Below are positions 16,350 to 25,479 of a stretch of DNA of 64,000 nt, in pieces (position 1 is the stretch's first letter; the number at the start of each line of letters is the position of its first letter). Position numbers and translations under genes: made by a program. Source of the DNA: Pseudomonas knackmussii B13 (GTDB lineage Bacteria > Pseudomonadota > Gammaproteobacteria > Pseudomonadales > Pseudomonadaceae); NCBI RefSeq assembly GCF_000689415.1, contig NZ_HG322950.1, positions 4,347,501-4,411,500 on the forward strand, read 5' to 3'. The notes beneath the pieces were generated by a model. It was given only the letters and a program-made list of their open reading frames with translations. It had not been told where the DNA came from and ran no database searches.

Positions 16350-16808
16350 TCAGGCCAGTCGCCCGCGCCACTGCAGCAGAAGCACGCCGGCGACAATCAG
16401 TAGCAGCGCAATCACACCCTCCGCACTGAGCCGGCGCACTGGAAAGCCCAGCCAGCCGTATTGGTCGCACAGCGAGGCGACAAGCACCTGACCGGCGACC
16501 ACGCAGGCCAGGAAAGTCGCGCCGCCCAGGCGCGGCGCCAGCATGACTGCGACCGTCAGGTAGGCTGCGCCGAACAGCCCGCCGAGCCAGCTCCACCAAG
16601 GCGTCGCGGCCAATCCGCCGCTGGCCGGTAGCGGCACGCGCAGCACCAGCAGGGCGAGCACGACCACGCCCAGGCTAACGCTCAGCGAGGCCAGGCTGGC
16701 GCTCAGCGGATGCCCCAGTTGACGCCCGAGAAAGGCGTTGCTGCCGGCCTGGAGGGCCACCAGGCCGCCCACCGATACGGCCAGGGCAATGAGCAGAAGT
16801 TTGGACAT
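16350..16808 (-). CDS. DMT-superfamily inner-membrane protein (DUF606/YdcZ family)
   Basis: This 152-residue protein has five hydrophobic segments. Family signatures are the N-terminal GGLVALQAGSNAFLGRQLGHPLSASL, PWWSWLGGLFGAAYLTVAVMLAPRLG, and QYGWLGFPVRRLSAEGVIALLLIVAGVLL. Members are predicted small drug/metabolite transporters. It is divergent from a LysR gene 82 bp away, a layout in which the regulator often controls the transporter (inference). Confidence 0.88.
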   Translation of the reverse strand: MSKLLLIALAVSVGGLVALQAGSNAFLGRQLGHPLSASLASLSVSLGVVVLALLVLRVPLPASGGLAATPWWSWLGGLFGAAYLTVAVMLAPRLGGATFLACVVAGQVLVASLCDQYGWLGFPVRRLSAEGVIALLLIVAGVLLLQWRGRLA

Positions 16809-16890
16809 GGGAAGAACTCCGTCACTTGTCGATGGGACTATCCTTTGCTATCCAATCAGCGAATTGAAATGCACATTTGGCACGGCACAT

Positions 16891-17799
16891 ATGCATGAGA
16901 TTCATGACCTGCGACGCATCGACCTCAACCTTCTCGTGATCCTCGATGCCCTCCTCGCCGAACGACACGTATCCCGCGCAGCCGATCGCCTTGCCATGTC
17001 GCAGCCGGCGGTGAGTCATGCCCTCGCACGCCTGCGTGAGCTAATGGGCGACCCACTGCTGGTGCGGGTCAGGAACGAGATGCGCCTGACCAGCCTCGCG
17101 CTGGAGCTGGCGCCTCGACTCGTCCTGGCACTGGACGGCGTACGAGGGCTGCTAGGCGGACCGGCGTTCGCGGCGGAGTCCAGCCACCGGCACTTTCGCC
17201 TGGGCATGTCCGACTACGGCGCCTGGGTGGTTCTGCCACGCCTGCTGCGCGACCTGCGCCAAAGCGCGTCGCATTCGAGCCTTGGCGTCACCCAGGAATC
17301 ACGCCTGGAAATGGCCCGTCAGGTGGCTGAAGGTGAACTGGATGGCGCCCTGGGCGTTTTTCCGGAGCTGCCTGCTGGCGTGCGCGCCTGGCGGCTGTTC
17401 GAGGAACGCTTCGTCTGCGTTTGCCGGCGCGACCTGCTGGACCGGCCCTTGAGTCTGTCGCTGCCCGCCTACCTGGCCGCCGCGCATCTGCGCGTGGCCT
17501 TGCAGGATACGCTGGAGGAGGTCGACGGCTGCCTCGGCAAGCTCGGCCTGCAGCGTCGGGTGGCGCTGACCCTGCCTCACTTCACTGTGGCGCCCGCGTT
17601 GCTCGAAGGAACAGACCTGGTCCTGACCATCGCCGAGCGCTGCCTGGAACGCCTGGCACTGTCCGACTCGCTGGCGGTGTTCGAACCACCCCTGGCGCTA
17701 CCGCGCTTCGATTTCGTGCAGATCTGGCGCGAAGACGCCGAACGCGATCCAGCGCGCCTCTGGCTGCGCCAACGCCTGCAGCAGGCCGCGCAGGATTAG
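16891..17799 (+). CDS. LysR-family transcriptional regulator
   Basis: This is a 302-residue regulator. The winged helix-turn-helix (residues 5-65) reads DLRRIDLNLLVILDALLAERHVSRAADRLAMSQPAVSHALARLRE, the NodD/LinR-like variant. The co-inducer domain follows (FRLGMSDYGAWVVLPRLL onward). The ATG at 16891 is chosen because it begins the conserved DLRRIDLNLL segment; the open frame extends upstream and no clear ribosome site distinguishes the starts. It is divergent from the DUF606 transporter, its likely target. Its 3' end overlaps the convergent MerR gene by 4 bp. Confidence 0.9.
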   Translation: MHEIHDLRRIDLNLLVILDALLAERHVSRAADRLAMSQPAVSHALARLRELMGDPLLVRVRNEMRLTSLALELAPRLVLALDGVRGLLGGPAFAAESSHRHFRLGMSDYGAWVVLPRLLRDLRQSASHSSLGVTQESRLEMARQVAEGELDGALGVFPELPAGVRAWRLFEERFVCVCRRDLLDRPLSLSLPAYLAAAHLRVALQDTLEEVDGCLGKLGLQRRVALTLPHFTVAPALLEGTDLVLTIAERCLERLALSDSLAVFEPPLALPRFDFVQIWREDAERDPARLWLRQRLQQAAQD

Positions 17800-18614
17800 C
17801 GTGGCTGCTCCAGCTGCCGCAGGATCTCGCCGACGCGCTCGCCGAGCATCTCGTTGGCCGACAGCTTGAGGCCGCGCGCCAGTTCAACCAGCACCACCTG
17901 CTCGGCCAGCGGGCGCAAGCGCATGAACACCTCCGCCAGTTGCCCGAGGTCGGCCGCTCCGGGCAGCAGGTCGGCGCCCTTCTTGTCCACCAAATGGGTC
18001 ACCACCAAGCGCACGATGCCGGCGGCCAGGTGCTCGGTGTCGCTGCGCAGCACCGCCAGATGCTCCAGCAGCGCCGCCAGGGGGATACCCGAGCGGTGCA
18101 GCTCGACGCCAGCATTGAACAGGCGCGGGCTGGGCACGTTTATCCGCTCGCCATCGAACTGCAGCAGCCCCTGGGCCAGGGCGCGCTCGATCACTTCGTC
18201 ATTCAGCTCGTCACCGAAGATCGCCTGCAGCTCGTCGAAACCGATCACCGCCGGCGCTTCCTGGTTCCAGGCACCGAGGATCGCCTCGTCGAGGCCGAGG
18301 ACATGGTCGAGGTCCTGGCCGCGCTCCCAGCTCTCCAGCAACTCCTTGATGTTCGACAGGCCGTAACCGCGCTCCAACAAGCTGCCGATCAGGCGCAGGC
18401 GGCGCAGGTGGCTGGCGAAATAGACGCCGGTACGTCCACGCCTCTCCGGCGGCGGCAGCAGGCCGCGGTCCTGATAGGCGCGGACATTGCGCACGGTGCT
18501 GCCGGCTTCGCGGGCCAGTTCGTCGACGCTGAATTCGCGCTCGTCATCCAGCGCCCGCGGGCTGTCGTCGGGACGCTGGAGCAGGCGCTGCAGGAGGCTC
18601 AGGGGTGTGCTCAT
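17796..18614 (-). CDS. MerR-family transcriptional regulator
   Basis: This is a 272-residue regulator with a MerR winged helix-turn-helix near residues 28-95: EFSVDELAREAGSTVRNVRAYQDRGLLPPPERRGR followed by YFASHLRRLRLIGSLLERGYGLSNIKELLESW. The long C-terminal region (about 175 residues, helical) has no metal-binding cysteine cluster, so an organic or protein signal is likelier than a metal (inference). The ATG at 18614 is used; an in-frame ATG at 18626 is possible. It is divergent from the M24/hydrolase cassette and is a candidate regulator of it. Confidence 0.88.
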   Translation of the reverse strand: MSTPLSLLQRLLQRPDDSPRALDDEREFSVDELAREAGSTVRNVRAYQDRGLLPPPERRGRTGVYFASHLRRLRLIGSLLERGYGLSNIKELLESWERGQDLDHVLGLDEAILGAWNQEAPAVIGFDELQAIFGDELNDEVIERALAQGLLQFDGERINVPSPRLFNAGVELHRSGIPLAALLEHLAVLRSDTEHLAAGIVRLVVTHLVDKKGADLLPGAADLGQLAEVFMRLRPLAEQVVLVELARGLKLSANEMLGERVGEILRQLEQPR

Positions 18615-18908
18615 GGGCGCGATCATAGCGACGGCATCGCGAGCGCTACAACCGGAACGGGTTATTCCCAAAGCGCGGATCACAAAACCGTCCAGAGCCC
18701 AACCAAAGGCGGGATTTGGCCCCGCCGCCCCAACCCTCTCTTCCGCTCAACCCGCGCGGTTCCTGGCCTGTAGACGAATGACCGGGACGGTAACACCGCC
18801 CCCGGGCATGGCGCGCGCGAGGCGGATGGGTCAGCATCGAACCATGACATCGACCAATGTCACGATCACTTCCGCAGACCCATAACAACAACCGGCCTGG
18901 AGAGAGTC
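18615..18908. other. Intergenic region between merR-type gene and M24 cassette
   Basis: This 294-bp non-coding stretch holds the divergent promoters of the MerR regulator and of the M24/hydrolase operon. A GGAGAGAG ribosome site precedes the operon start at 18909. I see no convincing MerR-type spacer dyad, tRNA or small gene in it. Confidence 0.5.
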
Positions 18909-19787
18909 ATGTCCCACGGCGCTTGGCTGCCCACCCCCGAAGACCTGGCGCGCTTCCGCGACGTCCAGCAGCTCGCCTACCGTTGCTGCGAAACCATCGC
19001 CGGCGAGTTGCACCCCGGCATCAGCGAGCGCGAAACCGCCGCATTGATGAAGACCTGGCTGCAGGATCACGGCGTGCACGAGTGGTTCCACCAACCCTTC
19101 GCCTGGTTCGGCACCCGCACCGCCTTCAAGGGCTTCGACGGCCTGCGCCACCTGGGCGGCTTCAACCTGGCCTTCTACCCCGGACGCACGCGCCTGGAAG
19201 AGGGCATGCCGTTCATCCTCGACTGCGCCCCCACCCTCGGCGCCTATACCGCCGACGTCGGTTACTCGGGCGCCCTGGGCAGCAACCTGCTGGTCGACCG
19301 GTTGATGGACGACCTGCTGCCGCACCGCGAACTCATCCTCGACCTCATCCGCCAGCGCCAGCCGATGGCCGAGGTCAGCCGCGCGGTAGACCGCCTGTGC
19401 CAGCGCCAGGGCACCCTGCCGCGACACAAGGCCTACCCGTTCGAAGTCCTGGCACACCGCGTGGAAAAGCTCGGCGAGCGCAAGAGCGGCCCGTCCATCG
19501 CCCGCTTCGGCGTGCGCAACCTCTACACCCTGACGCGCAACGCGCTGCTCACCGGGCGCCGCGAAGGCTGGTCGCCGTTGTGGTCGAGCAACGCCCGCTC
19601 TGAACACGCGCCCACACCTGGCTTCTGGGCGGTGGAACCGCACCTCGGCCTGCGTGGCGTCGGCGTGAAATACGAAGAGCTGCTGGTGATCACCGAAGAC
19701 GATGCCTTCTGGCTGGACGACGACTTGCCTCATGTACGCCGTTGGCGCGAGCGCGGCCTGCTGGCAGTGCGCAAGGAGGCCGCATGA
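18909..19787 (+). CDS. M24-fold (creatinase/aminopeptidase P-like) metallopeptidase family protein
   Basis: This 292-residue protein resembles the catalytic half of Xaa-Pro aminopeptidase/creatinase. Candidate metal ligands are the two aspartates in FILDCAPTLGAYTADVGYSG, a late histidine in VEPHLG and a glutamate in VKYEELLVITED. The usual HGXGH motif is not obvious, so the metal site may be incomplete or altered. GGAGAG precedes the ATG closely. The stop overlaps the next gene start by 4 bp (ATGA), giving translational coupling to the hydrolase/SDR fusion. The substrate is unknown; it might not be a peptide. Confidence 0.8.
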   Translation: MSHGAWLPTPEDLARFRDVQQLAYRCCETIAGELHPGISERETAALMKTWLQDHGVHEWFHQPFAWFGTRTAFKGFDGLRHLGGFNLAFYPGRTRLEEGMPFILDCAPTLGAYTADVGYSGALGSNLLVDRLMDDLLPHRELILDLIRQRQPMAEVSRAVDRLCQRQGTLPRHKAYPFEVLAHRVEKLGERKSGPSIARFGVRNLYTLTRNALLTGRREGWSPLWSSNARSEHAPTPGFWAVEPHLGLRGVGVKYEELLVITEDDAFWLDDDLPHVRRWRERGLLAVRKEAA

Positions 19788-21562
19788 ACGCCATGTTGGA
19801 ACAGCGCCCCGGCCTGCCGCCGGCCGAACGCCTGACGGCGCAGTCCGGCGACGTGCGCCTGGCCGTCTACCGCTGGGGCGACGCGAGCAAACCGATGCTG
19901 CTGTTCGTCCACGGCTACCCGGACAACCATGAAGTCTGGCTGCCACTGATCGAACGCCTGGTTGGTCGCTATCAAGTCGTGGCCTACGACGTGCGCGGCG
20001 CCGGCGCATCGGACAAGCCGGGCAAGACCCGCGACTACCGCCTGGAACTGCTCAGCCAGGACCTCAAGGCCGTGCTGGATGCGGTAAGCCCCGAACGCCC
20101 GGTGCACCTGGTCGCCCACGACTGGGGCTCGATCCAGACCTGGGAAAGCGTCACCGACCCGGCGCTGCGCGAGCGCATCGCTTCCTACACCAGTGTCTCC
20201 GGCCCCTGCCTCGACCACGTCGGCTTCTGGATGCGCGACCGCCTGCGGCAGAAGAGCCCGCGCGCACTGCTGCAACTGGTCAGCCAGCTCGTGCACTCCT
20301 GGTACATCTACTACTTCCACCTGCCGCTGCTCCCGGCGCTGTCCTGGCGCCTGGGCGTGGCTCGCCTGTGGCCGCAATACCTGCGCAAGGTCGAGGGCGT
20401 TCGCAATCCGGCGATAAACCCGCACCAGGCCAGCGACGGCGTGCATGGGGTGAAGCTGTATCGGGCGAACTTCATCACCTCGATCTTCAAGCCGCGCAAG
20501 CGCCACACCGAGGTCCCCGTGCAACTGATAGTGCCGACCCGCGACCGCTACGTCGGCCAGCAGCTGTTCCAGCAACTCTCGCTGTGGGCGCCGCGGCTGT
20601 GGCGGCGCGATGTGTCCGCCGGGCACTGGACGCTGCTCGCCGAAGCCGATCGCCTGGCCGGCTGGATCGACGAATTCGCCAGCCACATCGAAGGCGGCGA
20701 AGCCAGTCAGGCACTGCAACGCGCCGCACTGAAGCCGGGTTCTGGGCCCTTCGCCGGCAAGCTGGTGGTGGTCACCGGCGCCGGCGGTGGCATCGGTCGC
20801 TCGACCCTGCTCAGCTTCGCCGAGCGCGGCGCCAGCGTGCTCGCCGCGGACATCGACCCGGCCGCCGCCGAACGCAGTGCCGAACTGGCCCGTGCGATGG
20901 GCACGAGCGCCTTCAGCTATTGCGTGGATGTCGGCGACAGCGCCGCCATGGAGCGCTTCGCCCAATGGGTGAAGAGCAGCCTGGGCGTGCCCGACGTGGT
21001 GATCAGCAACGCCGGCATCGGCATGGCCGGCGCCATGCTCGACACCACCCCGGCGGACTGGGAGCGTCTGCTGCGGGTCAACCTGTGGAGCGTGATCGAC
21101 GGCTGCCGCCTGTTCGGCCGGCAGATGGTCGAGGCCGGCAAACCCGGGCACCTGGTCAACGTCGCCTCCGGCGTGGCCTTTGCCCCGTCGCGCAACTACC
21201 CGGCCTACGCCACCAGCAAGGCCGCGGTGCTGATGCTCAGCGAATGCCTGCGCGCCGAACTGGCCGGCAAGGGCATCGGCGTCAGCGCCGCCTGCCCCGG
21301 CTTCGTCGACACCGGCATCGTCCAGGCCACCCGCTTCGCCGGGCTCTCCGACGAGCAACAGGCCAAGCGCCGCGCCAAGGTGCAGCGCTTCTACCGGCGC
21401 CGCCGGCTCAGCCCCGATAGCGTGGGCGAGAAGATCGTCCAGGCCGTGCAACGCAACAAGCCGGTGGTCGCCGCCGGCAGCGAGGTGCACATGGCGCACT
21501 GGCAATGGCGCCTGCTGCCCGGCCTGTCGCGTCTGTTCGCCCGTTTCAACCTGACTTCCTGA
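19784..21562 (+). CDS. Alpha/beta-hydrolase fused to short-chain dehydrogenase (EphD-like)
   Basis: This is a 592-residue bifunctional protein. Residues 1-295 form an epoxide-hydrolase-like alpha/beta hydrolase with an oxyanion-loop motif VHGYPDNHEVW and the nucleophile elbow VAHDWGS (aspartate). Residues 320-592 form a classical SDR with the cofactor motif VTGAGGGIGRS, NAGIG, and the catalytic YATSK. The same fusion order is known in mycobacterial EphD. It may open an epoxide or hydrolyse an ester and then oxidise the resulting alcohol (inference). The start at 19784 overlaps the M24 gene stop. The PF10118 gene begins 10 bp downstream, so three genes form one operon. Confidence 0.88.
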   Translation: MNAMLEQRPGLPPAERLTAQSGDVRLAVYRWGDASKPMLLFVHGYPDNHEVWLPLIERLVGRYQVVAYDVRGAGASDKPGKTRDYRLELLSQDLKAVLDAVSPERPVHLVAHDWGSIQTWESVTDPALRERIASYTSVSGPCLDHVGFWMRDRLRQKSPRALLQLVSQLVHSWYIYYFHLPLLPALSWRLGVARLWPQYLRKVEGVRNPAINPHQASDGVHGVKLYRANFITSIFKPRKRHTEVPVQLIVPTRDRYVGQQLFQQLSLWAPRLWRRDVSAGHWTLLAEADRLAGWIDEFASHIEGGEASQALQRAALKPGSGPFAGKLVVVTGAGGGIGRSTLLSFAERGASVLAADIDPAAAERSAELARAMGTSAFSYCVDVGDSAAMERFAQWVKSSLGVPDVVISNAGIGMAGAMLDTTPADWERLLRVNLWSVIDGCRLFGRQMVEAGKPGHLVNVASGVAFAPSRNYPAYATSKAAVLMLSECLRAELAGKGIGVSAACPGFVDTGIVQATRFAGLSDEQQAKRRAKVQRFYRRRRLSPDSVGEKIVQAVQRNKPVVAAGSEVHMAHWQWRLLPGLSRLFARFNLTS

Positions 21563-21572
21563 GGTACGCGCC

Positions 21573-22460
21573 ATGATCGACCATCATCACCGCCTGGTGC
21601 AGCGCAAGGTCCAGTTCGACTACAGCGACTCGCCGCTGCACTGGATCCCCGGCGAGGCCGAGGCCTCCCACGTGATCAACGTCATCCATATGATGCTGCC
21701 GGCCGGCGAGCTGTGGTTCTGCCGCCTGTACAACAAGGCCCTGCCCTTCGTGAAGGACGCCCGCCTGCGCGACGACGTGCAGGGTTTCATCCGCCAGGAG
21801 GCGATGCACTCGCGCGCGCACTCCGGGGCGCTGGAGCGCTACCTGTCGGTGCATAACATCGACTCGTCTAAGTACCTGAAGGTGATGGACTACCTGTTCG
21901 AGCAGCTGCTCAGCGACACACCCTTCGGCTACCAGCTGTTCAACCGCCGGCCTTGGCTGCAGCGCTGGTGGATCGGCCAGCGTTGCGCCATCGTCGCCGC
22001 CGTCGAGCACTTCACCTGCGTACTCGGGAAATGGATTCTCGAGGCCGATGCGCTGGACCGCGCCAAGGCCGACCCGGTGCTGCTCGACCTGTTCCGCTGG
22101 CACGGCGCCGAGGAAGTGGAGCACCGGAACGTCGCCCACGACCTGCACGTGCACCTGGGCGGCAGCTTCGTCAGCCGCCAGCTGTGGATGTTCGTGGTCT
22201 GGCCGCTGATCGTCTGGCTGTTCGCCTTCGGCACTCGCACCATCGCCCGCCAGGACCCGAGCCTGACCAAGCCGCGCGGCTTCTTCGCCATCTGGCGCGA
22301 CAGCGCGAAGCGCGGCCTGCTGCCAAGGATCTCCTCGGTGGCGACCAGCTTCCTGCGCTACTTCAAGCCCTGGTACCACCCGGACCACGAGGCCAACACC
22401 CAGGAAGCGCTGGACTACCTCGCCCGCTCGCCGGCCGCCAGCCGCGCCGCGCGCGCCTGA
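21573..22460 (+). CDS. Predicted metal-dependent hydrolase (COG3687/PF10118 family)
   Basis: This 295-residue protein belongs to an uncharacterised family called metal-dependent hydrolase. It opens with DYSDSPLHWIPGEAEASHVINVIHMMLPAGELWFCRLYN. Two E-x-x-H motifs are visible, RQEAMHSRAH (about residue 72) and WHGAEEVEHRNVAHDLH (about 172), a spacing reminiscent of ferritin-like diiron proteins. A hydrophobic helix (LWMFVVWPLIVWLFAFG) lies near residue 205, suggesting membrane association. The GAGG site lies close to the ATG. It is the third gene of the M24/EphD-like operon and likely works on the same lipophilic substrate (inference). Confidence 0.82.
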   Translation: MIDHHHRLVQRKVQFDYSDSPLHWIPGEAEASHVINVIHMMLPAGELWFCRLYNKALPFVKDARLRDDVQGFIRQEAMHSRAHSGALERYLSVHNIDSSKYLKVMDYLFEQLLSDTPFGYQLFNRRPWLQRWWIGQRCAIVAAVEHFTCVLGKWILEADALDRAKADPVLLDLFRWHGAEEVEHRNVAHDLHVHLGGSFVSRQLWMFVVWPLIVWLFAFGTRTIARQDPSLTKPRGFFAIWRDSAKRGLLPRISSVATSFLRYFKPWYHPDHEANTQEALDYLARSPAASRAARA

Positions 22461-22543
22461 GTCCCCGCGGACCCGCGCCCATGGATGGGCGCGGCTCGCC
22501 ACCGGCATACTCGGCCCTCCATTGAGTACGACAGGGAACGCCG

Positions 22544-23887
22544 ATGCCGACCGGAACCTATCCGCTGCACCCCGCCCTCGCCAGCGCCGAGCGCCTGCCC
22601 GAGGAAGTCGACCTGGTCGTCGCCGGCAGCGGCATCATGGGCTGCGCCAGCGCCTGGGAACTGGCCGGGCGCGGGCTGCGCGTGCTGGTCTGCGACAAGG
22701 CCGGCCTCGCCAGCCAGCAGTCCACCCGCGCCTGGGGCTTCGTCCGCCAGCAGGCCCGTGATCCCGCCGAAGTGCCGTTGATGATGGCGGCCATCCCGCT
22801 CTGGGAGCGCCTCGAAAGCGAACTGCAAATGCCACTGGAGTGGCGCCAGGGCGGTTGCCTGTACCTGGCCGAAAACGCCGAGCAGCGCACCCGCCATGAG
22901 GAGTGGCTGAAGGTCGCCGCACAATTCGGACTCGGCACCCGCGTGATCTCGCCCGCCGAAGTGAAGGCGCTGATGCCGGGCCTTTCCGACACGGGCCTTG
23001 GCGCCCTGTACACCGCCAACGACGGGCAGGCCGAACCACGCCGAGTCGCACCTGCATATGCCTTGCGCGCCCGTGAGCGCGGCGCCGTGTTCGTCGAAGG
23101 CTGTGGCGTGAGCGGCATCGACCTCGCCGCCGGACGCATTTGCGGCGTGCAGACCGAACGCGGTTACGTGAAGACGAAGCATCTGCTGGTCGCCGCCGGC
23201 GCCAGCAGTTGGCGCCTGCTGCAGAGCATCGGCCTGGAACTGCCGCAGCAAGCCGTGCGCTGCACGGTATCGCGCACCAGCCCCGGCCCGCATATCGGTG
23301 CGCAAAGCTTCATCGGTCATGGCATCGGCATCCGCCAGCGTGCCGACGGCAGCTTCAACCTGGCCGACGAAACCCAGGCCGATATCGACCTCAGCCTCGA
23401 CTACCTGCGCGCAGCCAAGTGGTACCTGCCGCACTTGCCGGACAACCGCGCAAGCTTCGCCTTCAAGCTCAATGGCAAGCTGCTCCATGACCTGTGCCAG
23501 CGCCTGCCGGGCTCGGAGAGACAGCGCAACGGCCCAGTGATCGGCGAGCGAGATCCGCAAGTCGCTGTGAATCAGCGCCGCGTGCTGGATGCCCAGCGCA
23601 ACCTGGCCAAGGCCTTCCCGGCCTTGAAAGAGGTGAAGGTAGTGGAAAGCTGGGCCGGGATGATCGACGTGCTGCCCGACGGCATCCCGGTGCTGGACGC
23701 CCCGAGCGAAGTGCCGGGCCTGCTGGTGGCCACGGGCTTCTGCGGCCACGGATTCGCCATGGGGCCGATCGTCGGCCAACTGATGCGCCAGTGGCTGCTC
23801 GACGGCCAGCCAGGTCTGGACCTGCACGCCTTCCGCCTGCGGCGCTTCGCCGATGGCACCGCCGGAAAGCCGTATTCGCTGTTCTAG
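22544..23887 (+). CDS. FAD-dependent oxidoreductase (DAO/glycine oxidase-like)
   Basis: This 447-residue flavoprotein has an N-terminal dinucleotide-binding motif VDLVVAGSGIMGCASAWELAGRGLRVLVCDK and a second FAD contact at STRAWGFVRQQ. The C-terminal signature SWAGMIDVLPDGIPVLDAP...GLLVATGFCGHGFAMGPIVGQL is typical of D-amino-acid-oxidase-fold enzymes such as sarcosine or amine oxidases. The substrate is unknown. It starts 83 bp after the PF10118 gene, so it may be co-transcribed or separate. A palindromic GTAGGAGCGG repeat follows the stop. Confidence 0.88.
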   Translation: MPTGTYPLHPALASAERLPEEVDLVVAGSGIMGCASAWELAGRGLRVLVCDKAGLASQQSTRAWGFVRQQARDPAEVPLMMAAIPLWERLESELQMPLEWRQGGCLYLAENAEQRTRHEEWLKVAAQFGLGTRVISPAEVKALMPGLSDTGLGALYTANDGQAEPRRVAPAYALRARERGAVFVEGCGVSGIDLAAGRICGVQTERGYVKTKHLLVAAGASSWRLLQSIGLELPQQAVRCTVSRTSPGPHIGAQSFIGHGIGIRQRADGSFNLADETQADIDLSLDYLRAAKWYLPHLPDNRASFAFKLNGKLLHDLCQRLPGSERQRNGPVIGERDPQVAVNQRRVLDAQRNLAKAFPALKEVKVVESWAGMIDVLPDGIPVLDAPSEVPGLLVATGFCGHGFAMGPIVGQLMRQWLLDGQPGLDLHAFRLRRFADGTAGKPYSLF

Positions 23888-23918
23888 CGATCCTGTACCG
23901 CGAATGGCGCCGAAAGCT

Positions 23919-23963
23919 GTAGGAGCGGCCCATGGCCGCGAATCGCGGACAAGGTCCTCCTAC
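23919..23963. repeat. Pseudomonas-type REP element
   Basis: This palindromic repeat begins GTAGGAGCGG with a CCATGGCCGCG core and ends TCCTCCTAC. It resembles the elements at 47471, 52626 and 55800 and lies between the FAD oxidoreductase and rmuC (convergent 3' ends). Confidence 0.7.
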
Positions 23964-24003
23964 CAAGAGCAGGCACCGCGCGTACCGACCGGTATACGCC
24001 GGA

Positions 24004-25479
24004 TTACTCGCCTTCAAGCACCTGCGGCTCGTCGCCCAGCGCCCGCTCCAGCCAGTCGCCCGGCAGGCTCTTGCTGGCCCGCGCGCCGAGCAGCTTGACC
24101 TGCTCCGCACGGCTGATCAGGTTGCCACGCCCTTCGCAGAGCTTGTTGCGGGCCGAGGCGTAAGCCTTGTCCAGCTGCTGCAGGCGCGAGCCCACTTCAT
24201 CCAGGTCCTGCACGAAAAGCACGAACTTGTCGTACAGCGCGCCGGCGCGCTCGGCAATCTCGCGGGCGTTCTGCGTCTGCCGCTCCTGGCGCCACAGGCT
24301 GTCGATCACCCGCAGCGTGGCTAGCAGGGTGGTCGGGCTGACGATCACGATGTTGCGCTCGAACGCCTCCTGGAACAGGTTCGGTTCGGCTTGCAGGGCG
24401 GCGGAAAATGCAGCTTCCACCGGCATGAAGAGCAGCACGAAGTCCAGGCTGTGCAGGCCTTCCAGGCGCCGGTAATCCTTGCCGGAAAGGCCCTTCACAT
24501 GGTTGCGCAGCGACTGCACGTGCTGCTTCAGCGCTTGCAGGCGGATTTCCTCGTCGTCACTGGCGACGAACTGCTGGTAGGCGGTCAGGCTGACCTTGGC
24601 ATCCACCACCACCTGCTTGTCGCCAGGCAGGCGGATCAACACGTCAGGCTGGAAGCGCTCGCCGTCGGCGGCACGCAGGCTGACCTGGGTCTCGTACTCG
24701 CGACCCTTCTCCAGCCCGGCATGCTCCAGCACCCGCTCCAGCACCAGCTCGCCCCAGTTGCCCTGGGTCTTCTGGCCCTTGAGCGCACGGGTCAGGTTGG
24801 TCGCCTCCTCGCCCAGGCGCAGGTTCAGCTGTTGTAGGCGCTCCAGTTCCTTGCCCAGCGAGAAGCGCTCGCGCGCCTCCTGTTGATAGCTTTCCTCGAC
24901 ACGCTTCTCGAAGGCCTGGATGCGCTCCTTCAGCGGATCGAGCAATTGCCCCAGGCGCTGCTGGCTGTTCTCGGCGAAACGCTGCTCGCGCTCCTCGAAG
25001 ATCTTCCCGGCCAGCTCGGCGAACTGCGCGCGCAACTCATCACGAGCCGACTGCAGATCGCCCAGGCGCTGCTGGTGACCTTCCTGCTGCTCGCGCAACT
25101 CGGCCGCGAGGGACGCGCGTTCGGCGGCCAGACGGCGCAGCTCCTCTTCCTTGCTCTCGCGCTCGCCCTGCCAGGCGCGCTCCGCCTGCACCTGGCGCTC
25201 GCGTTCGGTACGGCGCAGCTCGACTTCGCGACGCAGCGCCGCCGCCTCCGCCACCAGCTCGCCATTGCGACCATTGAGGTGCTGGACAGCCTCGCGTTCC
25301 GCCTCCAGCTGCACGCCGAGGCCGTCCTGGGCCAATTGCGCGGTCGTCAGGCGCTCGCCTAGCAGGGCCAGCTCGCCCTCGCGCTCGGCCAGCCGCTCGC
25401 GCAGGCGCCAGGCGAGCCCGGCCAGCGGCAGCATCCCGGCGAGCAATCCGATCAGCAGGTTTGGCAGGTCAATGGGCAT
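24004..25479 (-). CDS. rmuC: DNA recombination protein RmuC
   Basis: This is a 491-residue protein of the RmuC family, implicated in limiting inversions at short inverted repeats. It has an N-terminal membrane anchor (LLIGLLAGMLPLAGLAW), a coiled coil of about 180 residues rich in Glu, Arg and Gln, and a C-terminal nuclease-like domain with TQGNWGELVLERVLEHAGLEKGREYETQVS, QPDVLIRLPGDKQVVVDAKVSLTAYQQF, and VILLFMPVE-like and IVSPTTLLATLRVI motifs. The ATG at 25479 has GGAG 8 bases upstream; a longer frame starts upstream but lacks a ribosome site. The 5' gap contains DnaA boxes. Confidence 0.94.
   Translation of the reverse strand: MPIDLPNLLIGLLAGMLPLAGLAWRLRERLAEREGELALLGERLTTAQLAQDGLGVQLEAEREAVQHLNGRNGELVAEAAALRREVELRRTERERQVQAERAWQGERESKEEELRRLAAERASLAAELREQQEGHQQRLGDLQSARDELRAQFAELAGKIFEEREQRFAENSQQRLGQLLDPLKERIQAFEKRVEESYQQEARERFSLGKELERLQQLNLRLGEEATNLTRALKGQKTQGNWGELVLERVLEHAGLEKGREYETQVSLRAADGERFQPDVLIRLPGDKQVVVDAKVSLTAYQQFVASDDEEIRLQALKQHVQSLRNHVKGLSGKDYRRLEGLHSLDFVLLFMPVEAAFSAALQAEPNLFQEAFERNIVIVSPTTLLATLRVIDSLWRQERQTQNAREIAERAGALYDKFVLFVQDLDEVGSRLQQLDKAYASARNKLCEGRGNLISRAEQVKLLGARASKSLPGDWLERALGDEPQVLEGE

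Noticed and set aside
16860..16897. TGGCAC sequence resembling a sigma-54 -24 element before the LysR gene
   Set aside because: The -12 position reads ATGC rather than TTGC at the required spacing.
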